From positions 83,741,001 through 83,805,000 of the forward strand of contig NC_069366.1 of assembly GCF_021730395.1 (NCBI RefSeq): a DNA stretch of 64,000 bases, in the 5' to 3' direction. How positions within the stretch are numbered: position 1 is the first letter of the stretch; each line of letters begins with the position of its first letter. The notes beneath the pieces were generated by a model. The model saw only the letters and a program-made list of their open reading frames with translations. It ran no database searches and was not told the origin of the DNA. Origin of the DNA: Mercenaria mercenaria. Lineage: Eukaryota; Mollusca; Bivalvia; Venerida; Veneridae. A program made the translations under genes and the position numbers. This document shows, piece by piece, positions 12,201 to 21,920 of the stretch.

Positions 12201-12900
12201 TTAGGTGCAAGAAATTTCACGAAAATTCTCCCAGAGATGTTCATTTAAACTTTTGATAAAAAGTTCCTTCACAGATATAGTTATTTCAACTCTGCCCAAT
12301 GGTCAGATTTAAGATGTTATTGCCTTTTTCAAATATCAAATATTTGAGCATCTTGTTTTGATTGTTGTTGGGTCTGTCATACCGACACATATTGAATCAC
12401 ATGGTGATTTATAATAGTGAGGGAAGCTGAAGCTGCCCATTTGGACATTTATTCAAGCACAGACGGGCACCTTGACTGAACTAGCGACATTCCAAATCTC
12501 ATCTGGATGGCTATCTCACGTAACAGAATTCTACTGTCCAATTAGAATTGCTTTTTACTCGAATCTGTGAAGATATCGAGTATTTAAGATATTTTAACCA
12601 CATCCAATGCCTCAATACCGCCCACAGCTTTTACTTAGGAATCAGATTGGATACAATGTCATCTTGCTAAAGGTAACATATATTTTATATTTTGTCATTC
12701 ATTGTTTTTTAACCTTGACATTTTGCTCAATACATGTTTTAATCGGTTAAGATAAACAAGCGGACCTTTATGTTTTGCCTATTGTTGTGTATAATCACAA
12801 TTAAAAGTAAATAAAATGATAAAATACAATGTCAACAAAAAACATACTATGTTAAATGACATGTTCATCTGACAGATAATTGAAAAGTTACATGTGCAGG
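9260..12900. other. Intergenic, no gene recognised
   Basis: AT-rich sequence. There is a short direct repeat TCTTGACCTATATTTTT at about 9729 and 10122. A G-rich patch lies near 11170-11210. A stretch near 11520-11780 resembles dispersed clam sequence rather than an exon. The tyrosinase promoter must lie toward the right edge; a TATTTAAG box at about 12578 is a candidate. Confidence 0.4.
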
Positions 12901-12910
12901 CTTGTTAAAC

Positions 12911-12940
12911 ATGCGAAAAGTTTTGATGACCACCTTCTGT
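12911..12940 (+). CDS. Tyrosinase candidate first exon (start of signal peptide)
   Basis: ATG CGA AAA ... TTC TGT is followed by GTATGT, a good donor in phase 0. Joined to 13636 it reads MRKVLMTTFC then TVGFAILYHILVITQVQ, an ideal signal peptide with a basic n-region and a long hydrophobic core. An alternative is an exon at 12607-12672 (start MPQYRPQLLL, donor AAG/GTAACA, also phase 0), which would give an unusually long n-region. Confidence 0.45.
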
Positions 12941-15900
12941 GTATGTTTTACGCTTAGGTGCTTTTTACGGCGTAACCACAACCGGGACTCCTTTTTGTTA
13001 ACATCTTTCAACAATTTTAAAGACTGCTATTACATTTTTCCGTAACTGCGTATTGTATTTATAACCAGTATTCGCGATGAAATAGCATTTGTGTGAAACT
13101 TCATATATGGCGATAAAGGTTTGTCCTTTTTTATTAATAAAATTAATATGATAAATGTTTATCAAATATATCATATTGTACTGTGTATATTGTCAACATA
13201 ATGATAGTACAGCAGGGCTCTTTTTCATTGAGGTTTGATTGATTAATTGCTGTCAAGTTTAGGCGTGTTTCAACTTTGGTAGTGAAAGAAGACGCATGGT
13301 TACTTTTCATAAATCTTTTTTTAGGCAAAGGTGGGCAGCTATATAGACCTAACGACCGAAAGCCAGCTGGTTGTCTTCCCAGCTACAAAACCGTGGACGT
13401 TTTCCCAATAAAGACATTACTGGTTATTGTACCAGGACTGCACATACACGCTTTCGTGTGGTTGATTTATTTGAAATAATAAAAGTTTATTGAAATAAGC
13501 TGATTATTGATGGAAACCAAAGGCTGAATAAAGATAATTTATCGTCTACAACAATATTATGTTTGCAAACATAATATATAATATATTTTGAGTTTCACTA
13601 TATTTACTCGTGGTTCATTTAATTTTTTATTACAGACTGTAGGGTTTGCTATATTGTATCACATTTTAGTGATTACACAAGTGCAGACCTTAGAAACTGA
13701 CTTGTCTAAAGAGATTCCACGGTGCCTACAGACTGTCGGAAACTCGAGCAAAATCACCGACACCGATATTATCCACTGTGTGCAACAGTTCATGTGGCAA
13801 ACCGGAAATGTAGTGTGGAGTCAATTCAATATTACAAAGAAGGAAGAACAGTTTATAAATTCACTGATTGGAACAGTAATATTATATACTTATATCATTT
13901 ATGAATATTTTTACTTTTACATATATTATACAATTTAGCTGAATCATTGTCGCAAGTATACAGGATAGTCAATTTCTTGGATACTATATTTATATTACCG
14001 ACAAATAAGAATGTTAAACTGGTAACCGTTTGTTAGAAAAGATAAAAAGTTTCATGAATTTAGAAGCTTACAGCTGAGTCGTTAAGATATTATTCTGATA
14101 ATAACTACAAGTAATACCAACGTATTTTATTGAATGGAGTAAGCAATCTTAACATCTTGAATTATATTTTAACAAAAATGTTTTATTCACTGACAGGCGC
14201 ATGAAAGGAAAAAGCGTCAAGTTGGTGCTACCGAAAACATCAATAGTCAGAATAATTTTCCACGAAATGGTTTCCGAATTAGACGAGAATACAGGACACT
14301 GTCTGACCGGGAAAGATCTGATTTTCATTCTGCTGTGAACAAGATGAAAATGGTAATGTTGAATTATTTGAGCAACATTTTTGATATTTTTCAGAAGTGT
14401 CCACTGTAGATGGTAATTAAACTAAACTTTACAACCCCTGACCCTGGTCAAACAACGTTTATGAATATCATTTGCATAGCCAGCCTGAGTAATCTTATGT
14501 TTGTTATGGTTTTGAATTCCGAAATCATTTAATTTACACATATTGAAGTTCAAAATGGATCATTCATGTTTGAAAAACATGTAATGTCATTATATAACTT
14601 AAAACATGGTTTATATTAATACGGTTTTTCTGTCATCTAGTCGGGGCAATACGACATATTTTCCAATCTTCACAGAGGAACAGTTGTGTATTCAGGACAT
14701 GGTGGACCAAACTTTCTTGGTTGGCACAGAGTATATTTGGTTTTGTAAGTACAATGGTCAACAATTCGTGTTACCGACTTGGCAGAGTCTCCCAACTCAG
14801 AAATGACATACTATACAATTCTCCTTAACACTGATTTTAAACACTATTGAAGTTAATTAATAAAATACGAAAATTGTAATATACATGTAGCATTCATTTT
14901 AATTGAGTACTTGACATATAATGGGATTATTGAAAATAGATACAATGTGAACCTTTACTATTAATTTAGCTATTCTTTTGCTTGGTTGCATTCTCTGCTT
15001 CCGAAGGATCTTCTTATAGATTGTATAATGTATTTTGTTGTTGATTGACCCTTCATAATTAATCTGACTACTCTAGTTTAACTTCAAGATGGTTAACTCA
15101 TACATCCTATACAGAACGGAAGGATGGGTTTGACTCTTGCTTTATTCTTGCCAGTGCATGTCCTCAAAAATTGTGCTTTTGGTGCTAAGACTTCTTATAA
15201 GTTATTGAGTGCATTGGTGTTACACCGTACTGAAAGCCCCGTATCGATCCAGAGATTGTGCTTCTGCCTCTAACCTTAACGGAGGATATTTTTTTAAGTT
15301 GGGTCGCTACGTAAACTGGTTTGTGCAAGTGTGAGGTTGCCTGCAAAACGAGTTTAACAGTTTCATTCTTTTTACAGTTAAATACAAACCGTTCAATGGC
15401 GATGACCCTGTTTCATCTAGCTTTTAATCTGTACCATTGTGTGTGTTGTGTTTGTCGTTTTCTTTGTTCTAGGTGCTACCTCCTTCCCTCTTAATATTGA
15501 GTGTATACTAATAATGCATTTCTTTTAATATGTGTCTCTCTTCGTGTTTATGAAAAACCTGACAATAAGGGCTTTCACGGAACTCACTACTAACACTTTA
15601 ACTGCGTATGAATCAAAATAATATATCACAGATCATTAAAATTATTCATAGTTTACAATGTTGCCAACTTTTTTTCGGATCCTGAATTTAAATGACTTCA
15701 TACAATAACAAGTAATTATGGAATATTTTAATTGCTTACTTTTAGGTTTGAAGAAGCACTGCGTCGGATAAATCCAACATTGTCATTACCATACTGGGAT
15801 TCCACACTTGACTTTGACATGAATAACCCGGTGGACTCTATTATTTGGTCATCGCCGTTCCTTGGTAACGGGGATGGATTTGTTACCTCTGGTCCATTTA

Positions 15901-16742
15901 GAAATTGGATGACCGCTGTTGGACGACTGACTCGAAATATCGGCACCGCTAGCAGACTCCTATCAAAAGAATCAATACGTCCTATCTTGAGTTCATGTCG
16001 GACTAGGGATATCTCGGAACCAACAGCACAGCCAAGGTTCAGCTTAGAGTATTTGCAGGGTGGCCCACATGTCTGGGTAGGTGGTCAAATGTCTGGTTTA
16101 AACACAGCAGCTTCTGATCCAGCCTTCTTCCTCCATCACGCTTTCGTAGATCTTATCTGGGAGATGTTTAGAAGTCGACAAGAACGATATTGCGGCACTA
16201 ATCCGGCCGCAGACTATCCAAGTACTACGGGACTACATGCAGCCGAGAGAACAATAGATGGCATGTCTTCGTACCGGAACATAGACGGCTATAGTAGTTA
16301 CTGGACACGTTTTGTATACAGGTACGCACCTGTTCCTACTTGTTCCACATTCAGACCCTTTTGCGGAAGTCCATACTTACGCTGTAATGTGGCACGACAA
16401 CGATGCGTGTCGGTTGCTCGAACAGGACGGGCTGATGGAGCAGGAACAAATCTGGCATCAATTGCACGTGCTCGCGCTGAAGAGTCTACCATCAACATTG
16501 GACCTCGTTTCAGAGCACCTCCATCAGAAATAAGAACGCAAGATGCCCAGATTAGATTGTCACGTTTAGGATTTTCAGGCTCTAACATGGCATTTGCTTC
16601 AGGTAACCCTAGTTCGTTCGCTTCAGCATTGCGGGCACGTGCACAGGAAGCAACAATTAATGTAGGTCCGCGTTTTGCGGCACCGCCACCAGAACCTCGA
16701 ACACAGGACGCACAGTTGGGAATGTCCCGAGGAAGGTTTTAA
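12911..16742 (+). CDS. Secreted tyrosinase-like type-3 copper protein (five-exon model)
   Basis: Type-3 copper oxidases of this family oxidise phenols such as tyrosine and DOPA. Molluscan members are secreted and enriched in shell and periostracum. Model: exons 12911-12940 (uncertain), 13636-13875, 14197-14352, 14641-14744 and 15746-16742, giving 508 residues with all junctions in phase. Residues 1-27 form a signal peptide. Residues 91-97 (AHERKKR) are a basic stretch. The CuA ligands are H153 (LHR), H162 (SGH) and H171 (GWHR), spaced 9 and 9. In CuB, H285 (GGPH) and H307 (FFLHH) are present, but position 281, where the first CuB histidine is expected, is Gln. A Cys-rich segment with CGSPYLRC follows the copper domain. 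Then come two 40-residue repeats, 414-453 and 469-508. Intron 4 holds about 1 kb of repeat-like sequence. No close AATAAA is seen after the stop. Confidence 0.9.
13636..13875 (+). CDS. Tyrosinase exon 2: signal-peptide core and N-terminal region
   Basis: The acceptor is TTTAATTTTTTATTACAG and the donor is ACA/GTAATA, phase 0 on both sides, 80 codons. It encodes the hydrophobic signal core followed by a mature N-terminus with cysteines in PRCLQ and IIHCVQQ, ending KKEEQFINSLIGT. There is no in-frame ATG ahead of the hydrophobic stretch inside the exon, so an upstream coding exon is required. Confidence 0.8.
14197..14352 (+). CDS. Tyrosinase exon 3
   Basis: The acceptor is CACTGACAG and the donor is ATG/GTAATG, phase 0 on both sides, 52 codons. 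It carries the basic AHERKKRQV stretch and the FRIRREYRTLSDRERSDFH motif, which in this family lies just before the CuA site. Confidence 0.9.
14641..14744 (+). CDS. Tyrosinase exon 4: CuA copper site
   Basis: The acceptor is GTCATCTAG and the donor is GTAAGT, entering in phase 0 and leaving with two bases of a codon. It encodes all three CuA histidines: NLHRG, YSGHGG and FLGWHRVYL. Confidence 0.92.
15746..16742 (+). CDS. Tyrosinase exon 5: CuB site and C-terminal tail
   Basis: The acceptor is TACTTTTAG. The first base G completes a Leu codon and the frame continues FEEALRRINP, LPYWDST and on to TAA at 16740-16742. CuB is marked by GGPHVWVGGQM and DPAFFLHHAFVDLIWEMF. The tail carries a four-Cys segment and two 40-residue repeats (27 of 40 positions identical), the second ending exactly at the C-terminus. 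Confidence 0.95.
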
Positions 16743-18184
16743 AGGACTTGCATTTAAATCATGACAAGCAATAACTTGAAATGTAGTTATGTGTTTAGTT
16801 TCAATGTACATTTCAAGGATGCTAACTTGACAATTTTATACTGATCGAAACTTCTAACGCTCATCGCTACTGTTAGCAATATTTTTCATAATATTCAAAA
16901 TCCATTATTCCATTATTGCCACTTCTCACACATTTCGAGAAGTATTTTATTGATAATATATACAAAATTTTACAAAATCAAATAATGTTATGATATTATT
17001 TTATGTATTTTATGACCTCCGCCTAACCTTTAAACGTCAAAAGACACATAGATCTTAATGTCTAGAATTTACAACCTAGTGAATTTCGTCATCATGACAA
17101 AACGAACTAACTTTTTTATTCTGTCGTATCTTTGATACAAATTTTAATGCAGTTTGAAATTTGATCATATGTCATTGAAAAGGCAATTATTAGATCTTTG
17201 TGTCCTTGAAAAGACCTTCGCTCATTGAATAATCTGTCTTTTTGCGAATGTTAATGAATTGGTAGAAGTCGTAAATGAATGAAATGATATTCTTGCACAA
17301 TTCGATTTTGTTGAAATCTTTAAAAAGACATAAATTTGTCTAACTGTCTGAGAATTTTCATAAATGTACTATTAATATTATGAAATTTTTTCCAAAACTA
17401 TCGAAGGGCGTTAGAAGATAGTATTTCATAATCTGGGGGAAATAGATTTATATGTTTGAACAGGTGGTAAGAACGCTTATTGACAGGACTAGGGGGCGTG
17501 GGCAGTGTTGCATTTTCCATTACTGCTCATGAACAGACTCAATCAAACCGAGTCTGCAATTTTCACTGTTTGCTTTGTTTTCGGTGCTTCCGAGGGATCT
17601 ACTTTTCAGATTTTATTGGTTTAAGATCTTTTAAGTCGTCATTTAAGATACATGCATCACACCTTTAAATGGTAACCACGGCTTTAATTAGTGACGACTA
17701 TCAGATACGCAGCTGAACAATGAGCTGTGGTAAATTAGACAATAAAGCACAATAAGGCCTTGGTCGTTTTCATTCTTTAATGCTCATTGAAATGTTTTGA
17801 TTATAAATATGATAAACTTTATTTATCTGAGTAGTACTGAACTCGTCATGCGGCAATTTGACATCATGATTGACGTCATAATGCGCTTATACCGGTTCGC
17901 GCGTCAACTGTTGTTTTGGGCAGAAAATACATAACTTGACCTTTTTCTTTGTTAAACTGGCAATCAAATAGAGCCATGTTTGAACTCCATTTCAGACGTA
18001 CTTTAAATTACGTCCATTTAAGACGGTGTTGCCACCCACGGAAAGCATGCATTGTAATGCAACATTTGAACGTTCCATGTTCTAAGTGCTACCATGGTTT
18101 TAAGGAATTTATTATTCGTTTTGAACTTTATTGTTTCATTCATATCATTCCGACGATTGTTTTTACATTTCTGTATGAATTTAT
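16743..18184. other. Intergenic after the tyrosinase
   Basis: AT-rich sequence. Around 17500-17600 there is a stretch with GTGCTTCCGAGGGATC that resembles TCTGCTTCCGAAGGATC at about 14995 in tyrosinase intron 4, so both are probably copies of a dispersed repeat. An AATAAA at about 17740 is too far downstream to assign confidently. Confidence 0.4.
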
Positions 18185-18985
18185 AGCTGTAAAAGACCTG
18201 TATTTTTGTTCAAAATTACAGTCATGATTATTTCAAATTGACACCTGTAGATTTCATTATCAACATTGATTTTACAGTTGTAGATTTTAATTTACAGCTG
18301 TCAAATGACTGTAAAACAGTTCGAATTATGCAAATGAGATACAGCTGTAAAAAATATTCCCGCTGTAAAATGAAAAAGTTACAGCTGTAAAAATGAAAAA
18401 GTTACAGCTGTAAAAATGAAATAATTACAGCTGTAAAATTCCTCAAAGTTACAGCTGTAGAAATATTACAGATGCAGAAAAAGAAGACAAAATTCAAGAG
18501 TAGGATAGTCAACGTAGATACTGTGCATCAGATCTTGTTTTCTTTCTTTGTCATGAAAACATATGACAATTTTGTAATTATTTCACTTTAACTCATCAGC
18601 TTCAAATATAGTGTCAATAGTTAATGCATGTACATACATATGTCCTTTTATAACTATATTAAATAATAATACAGTTGCACTTACTCAGTAATGGTTAAAA
18701 TTCCAGTATTTTAGAAAATGTGGTTTCTTTGTGAACTTCAGTTATATCCCGCCAAATTTAATTAAAGATGGCTCACAGTACTCATGTTTCCCTCCAAAAA
18801 AGTTACAGCTGTAATTTTGAAGCATGAACATTTTACAGCTGTAACTTTCAACTGTATTTTTTACAGCTGTATTTTTTGAGAACTGCATGTTTCAATTGTA
18901 TTTCTGGTCATTTTCCACTTACAGGTCTTTTACAGCTGTAATTTCAAAATACAGTTCATTAACAGACATTTCACAGCTGTAAAAC
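18185..18985. mobile_element. Inverted-repeat element studded with ACAGCTGTA palindromes
   Basis: AGCTGTAAAAGACCTGTA near 18185 is repeated inverted near 18920 (TACAGGTCTTTTACAGCT). Between them the palindromic word ACAGCTGTA or its one-base variants occurs about ten times, clustered in two blocks (18345-18480 and 18800-18985). The motifs run toward -AAAA on the left and toward -TTTT on the right. No open frame is seen. Confidence 0.65.
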
Positions 18986-19762
18986 AGTTCCTTTTTTCGT
19001 ACAGGTAGTTGGAAAACACAGTTGCCAACAGATTAGGAAAAGCATAACATGTCATAATTATACATTACCCGACTTGACAAAACAAACTTGCGTCCAATGG
19101 GGCATGAAAATTGCACTGCGCATGTGCAATATTTTGTTTACATTTGGGGTATCAAGTGGGGTAAAAATAAAACACTTTAAATCCCGGCGAATGCAGACGA
19201 CATGAAATAATATCGTTTTCATGAATTACTCCAAAAATATTAATTATGAAGTTCAAGAAACTTTATAATTTGCTAGAAACAAAACGATTTTCTTTTACAA
19301 ATCAAATGTCATGGAGAGCTCTCGCCATTTTTGCTATCCAAGGGAGACAACGAGTACAATTACTACATAACAGTATCTTGCACGGTAGATTCCTTGTGTC
19401 TTGAATTTTGAAGCGGTATTTTGTGATGATCTATCTATCTATCTTATTACCTGAGAATACTAATTAATTCACCGTGAAATATTTGTCCGGGAACTGGTTC
19501 TCTTAGTATGAAAAAGTAACACCTTTTATGCCCTAATTTAAGCCCTCCAGTAAAGACATATTTTACGCCACTGAGTAATGTTAGCTGTATTTTCGAATGT
19601 AGCAAGAGCTGGAGTTTTTGTAAGGTAAGTTTCATCAGTGTAAGATAATATAAAATATATTGACGGATAAAAAACATCTAATTCTGTCCGGAAACTGGTT
19701 CCTAGCCAGTATATGTTTTTGTAGACTTTAGTAAACATTTTTTTCAATATTGATGTATCAAA

Positions 19763-19914
19763 TGTGTGTGTGTGTGGGGCGGGGGAGGGGGTGCGTGTGT
19801 GCGTGCGTGTGTGTGCGTGCGTGTGTGTGTGTCTTTTTTTTTGTGTGTGATTGTTTATGCGTGCGTGCGTGCGTGTGTGTGTGGGTGTGTGGGTGTGTGT
19901 GTGTGTGTGTGTGT
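19763..19914. repeat. (TG)n/(TGCG)n microsatellite
   Basis: About 150 bases of alternating GT with GCGTGCGT interruptions and a G-rich patch (GGGGCGGGGGAGGGGG). It immediately abuts a SINE-like fragment. Confidence 0.95.
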
Positions 19915-20115
19915 TCGGGTTTAACGTCTTTTTCAACAATATTTCAGTCATATAAACGACGGTGTCTACTTGTAGCAGTGAGCACAATGCCCAACTTTAT
20001 AGTGCTGCCTCACCGGAATATCACACCATAGACACGTGACATATGATATCCCACACAGTCACATTATACTGACACCGGGCTGACCAGTCCTAGCACTATC
20101 CTCTTAATGCTGAAT
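19915..20115 (-). mobile_element. SINE-like dispersed repeat fragment
   Basis: GGTTTAACGTCTTTTTCAACAATATTTCAG is the inverted form of the conserved 3' tail seen in the SINE copies near 61.5, 62.4 and 63.9 kb. It continues into a distinct body (CACCATAGACACGTG, CACATTATACTGACACCGG). The tRNA-derived head is not recognisable. The adjacent GT tract may have grown from its 3' end. Confidence 0.6.
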
Positions 20116-21020
20116 CAAATGACTTTGGAGCAAATATACAGGTATATAATTATTGGAAGAATTGCTATTTTTACATAAATCACTAGTGAAAAAGTCTACG
20201 AGATGGTCAGTAGCCTGGCAAAACTGAATAACCAACGTTGCTCTTGAAATGAAACTTACGAAGCAATAATGAGCCACGTTTTTTTGTTGTTGTTGTTGTT
20301 TTTTTTTGTGTGAAACATACCGAATACTCTTGTGTACTTTTCACTCGCGTTAGATTTCAACAAATTTAATTATGAACCGGTCCGGAGTTACCTGCCCATG
20401 ATTCAGACATTTTGTAATATTCTAGCACCAATCATAATAACTCCGATAAAACCTTGGTCTGACTGTATTGAGAATCACGTGCTCTTGATTTGATTTTATC
20501 GCACATCTACTATACATATCATTGCTTCACCAAAGTTGACTTTTAAGTGCATGTGTATCTGTATATGATTTATGTCAAATTGGACTTTCAGTAGTTAATT
20601 TAGCAGTAACTGTTGTGTGCCCTCAGTTATGTTACTCCTCTATACATACTCGGTTTGAGATGTATGACCGTCATGGCCCTCTTGTAACAGGTATAGTCAT
20701 GTCTTATCGAGAGCATATTACTGGACTTTACAAAATATTGACCGAACATGCCTTTTTTTAGTACATCAGGAGTCAAGAAAACTAAAGTCGTTTACTTCTT
20801 GGGAAAGTTTTAATCCAAATACAATAATCACTGAACCAAAAGATCCTTGTACTTGCATATATTTCATATCCAGACCAAGTCCTGAAAAAAAAGAAATAAT
20901 GATGTTGATGTTGTTGTTTCCATCTGACTTTTTGTAAAAATATTATTCCTGCTCGTGACCGGATATATGACAAACATTTCCTGGAAACCTGTCAAAAATG
21001 AATTGAGCTATCCAAGTGCG
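20116..21020. other. Intergenic, nothing recognised
   Basis: AT-rich sequence with a T-rich patch near 20280-20310. I see no exon or repeat that I can support. Confidence 0.4.
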
Positions 21021-21197
21021 CTGAGCGCATGATTTTCTGCTTCGCGGTTTCAACCAAAATTGAAACCAGCAACCAATCCCTGAACGCATGGTTTCCTGCT
21101 TCGCAGTTTCAACCAAAATAGAAACCAGCAACCAATCCCTGAGCGCATGGTTTCCTGCTTTGCAGTTTCAACCAAAATAGAAACCAGCAACCAATCC
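21021..21197. repeat. 59-base tandem triplication
   Basis: Three head-to-tail copies (starts 21021, 21080 and 21139) of a unit beginning CTGAGCGCATGG and ending AACCAGCAACCAATCC differ by few bases. The unit length is not a multiple of three, so this is not a coding repeat. Confidence 0.9.
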
Positions 21198-21468
21198 CAG
21201 AGTACTTGCAATATGGTAATTATAACGGAAATAACATGCTTTAGGAAATTGTAATCGGCTAAAATGGATTTGTAAACTGCCTCGGTAATACTACACAATT
21301 GCGACTCACCAACACTGGTAGTAAAGTCGAAAATATCATATCCCGAAAATAAGCCAATAATGTTCATCGTATTATTGAAATATTGTTACATGAAAGTTCC
21401 GCGAAAACGAAAGGTCATAAAAGGACCTTTTTTTTATTTGTTTTCGTTCAAAACAGACTTATATCATA

Positions 21469-21474
21469 TTTATT
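21469..21474 (-). promoter_or_regulatory. Candidate polyadenylation signal of the ShKT gene
   Basis: AATAAA on the minus strand lies about 275 bases beyond the stop codon at 21748-21750. It is supported by sequence and position only. Confidence 0.3.
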
Positions 21475-21747
21475 ACTTTTTACGATTATGTCATTTTAAT
21501 GTGTCGGAAATGTTTGATATGGAAGAGGCTGGAAAACTGAGGTGTCGATAATACTATTTCATCTTAACATGTGTGCAAGGAATAGTTTGGATCGTATCAT
21601 TTCTTTGTCCTGAAAAAGGTTGTGTGTTTCTCCTAGAAGGTTACGAGGTTTTCGACACCGGCCGATGACATGTAAAACCACTATTTAACTGTAAACCATT
21701 AAAGCCGACTAAACATTTTATAAAATAAGACATATGAATACCGTGTG

Positions 21748-21920
21748 CTACTGGCAGAATCCACAAGTTTTCTGGCACCTTTCTTTGGCTATATTATAGC
21801 CACTACCGGCAGTATTGGAGCAGAACCCAAAGGACTTCCATTCTGCGCAGTTAAAGTCTTGCACCTCATTGTCGGAACACGGGACTGCGGTTGTCGCAGG
21901 CGCCTGAGTGACAACGACCG
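21748..21920 (-). CDS. ShKT gene terminal exon: second ShKT domain
   Basis: A Thr/Pro/Ala linker (VVVTQAPATTAVP) leads into six cysteines: CSDNEV, FNCAEW, FGFCSN, ERCQKTC and GFC. A stop (TAG) follows one Gln later. The acceptor used is TTTGAAAAAG/CG (phase 1), which extends the linker smoothly from the previous exon. ACTCAG/GCG is an alternative in phase 0. Cysteine spacing equals that of the other ShKT domain. Confidence 0.8.

Noticed and set aside
12607-12672. Exon MPQYRPQLLLRNQ with donor AAG/GTAACA as tyrosinase exon 1
   Set aside because: It is in phase but gives a 22-residue polar lead before the hydrophobic core. The 12911 exon makes a normal signal peptide. Kept as an alternative only.
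13554-13578. Perfect 24-base palindrome ATATTATGTTTG/CAAACATAATAT just before tyrosinase exon 2
   Set aside because: It is AT-rich, short and in an intron. It may be a branch-region curiosity, but nothing supports a function.
19750-20031. Long open frames of Cys/Val or His/Thr repeats
   Set aside because: They are translations of the GT microsatellite.
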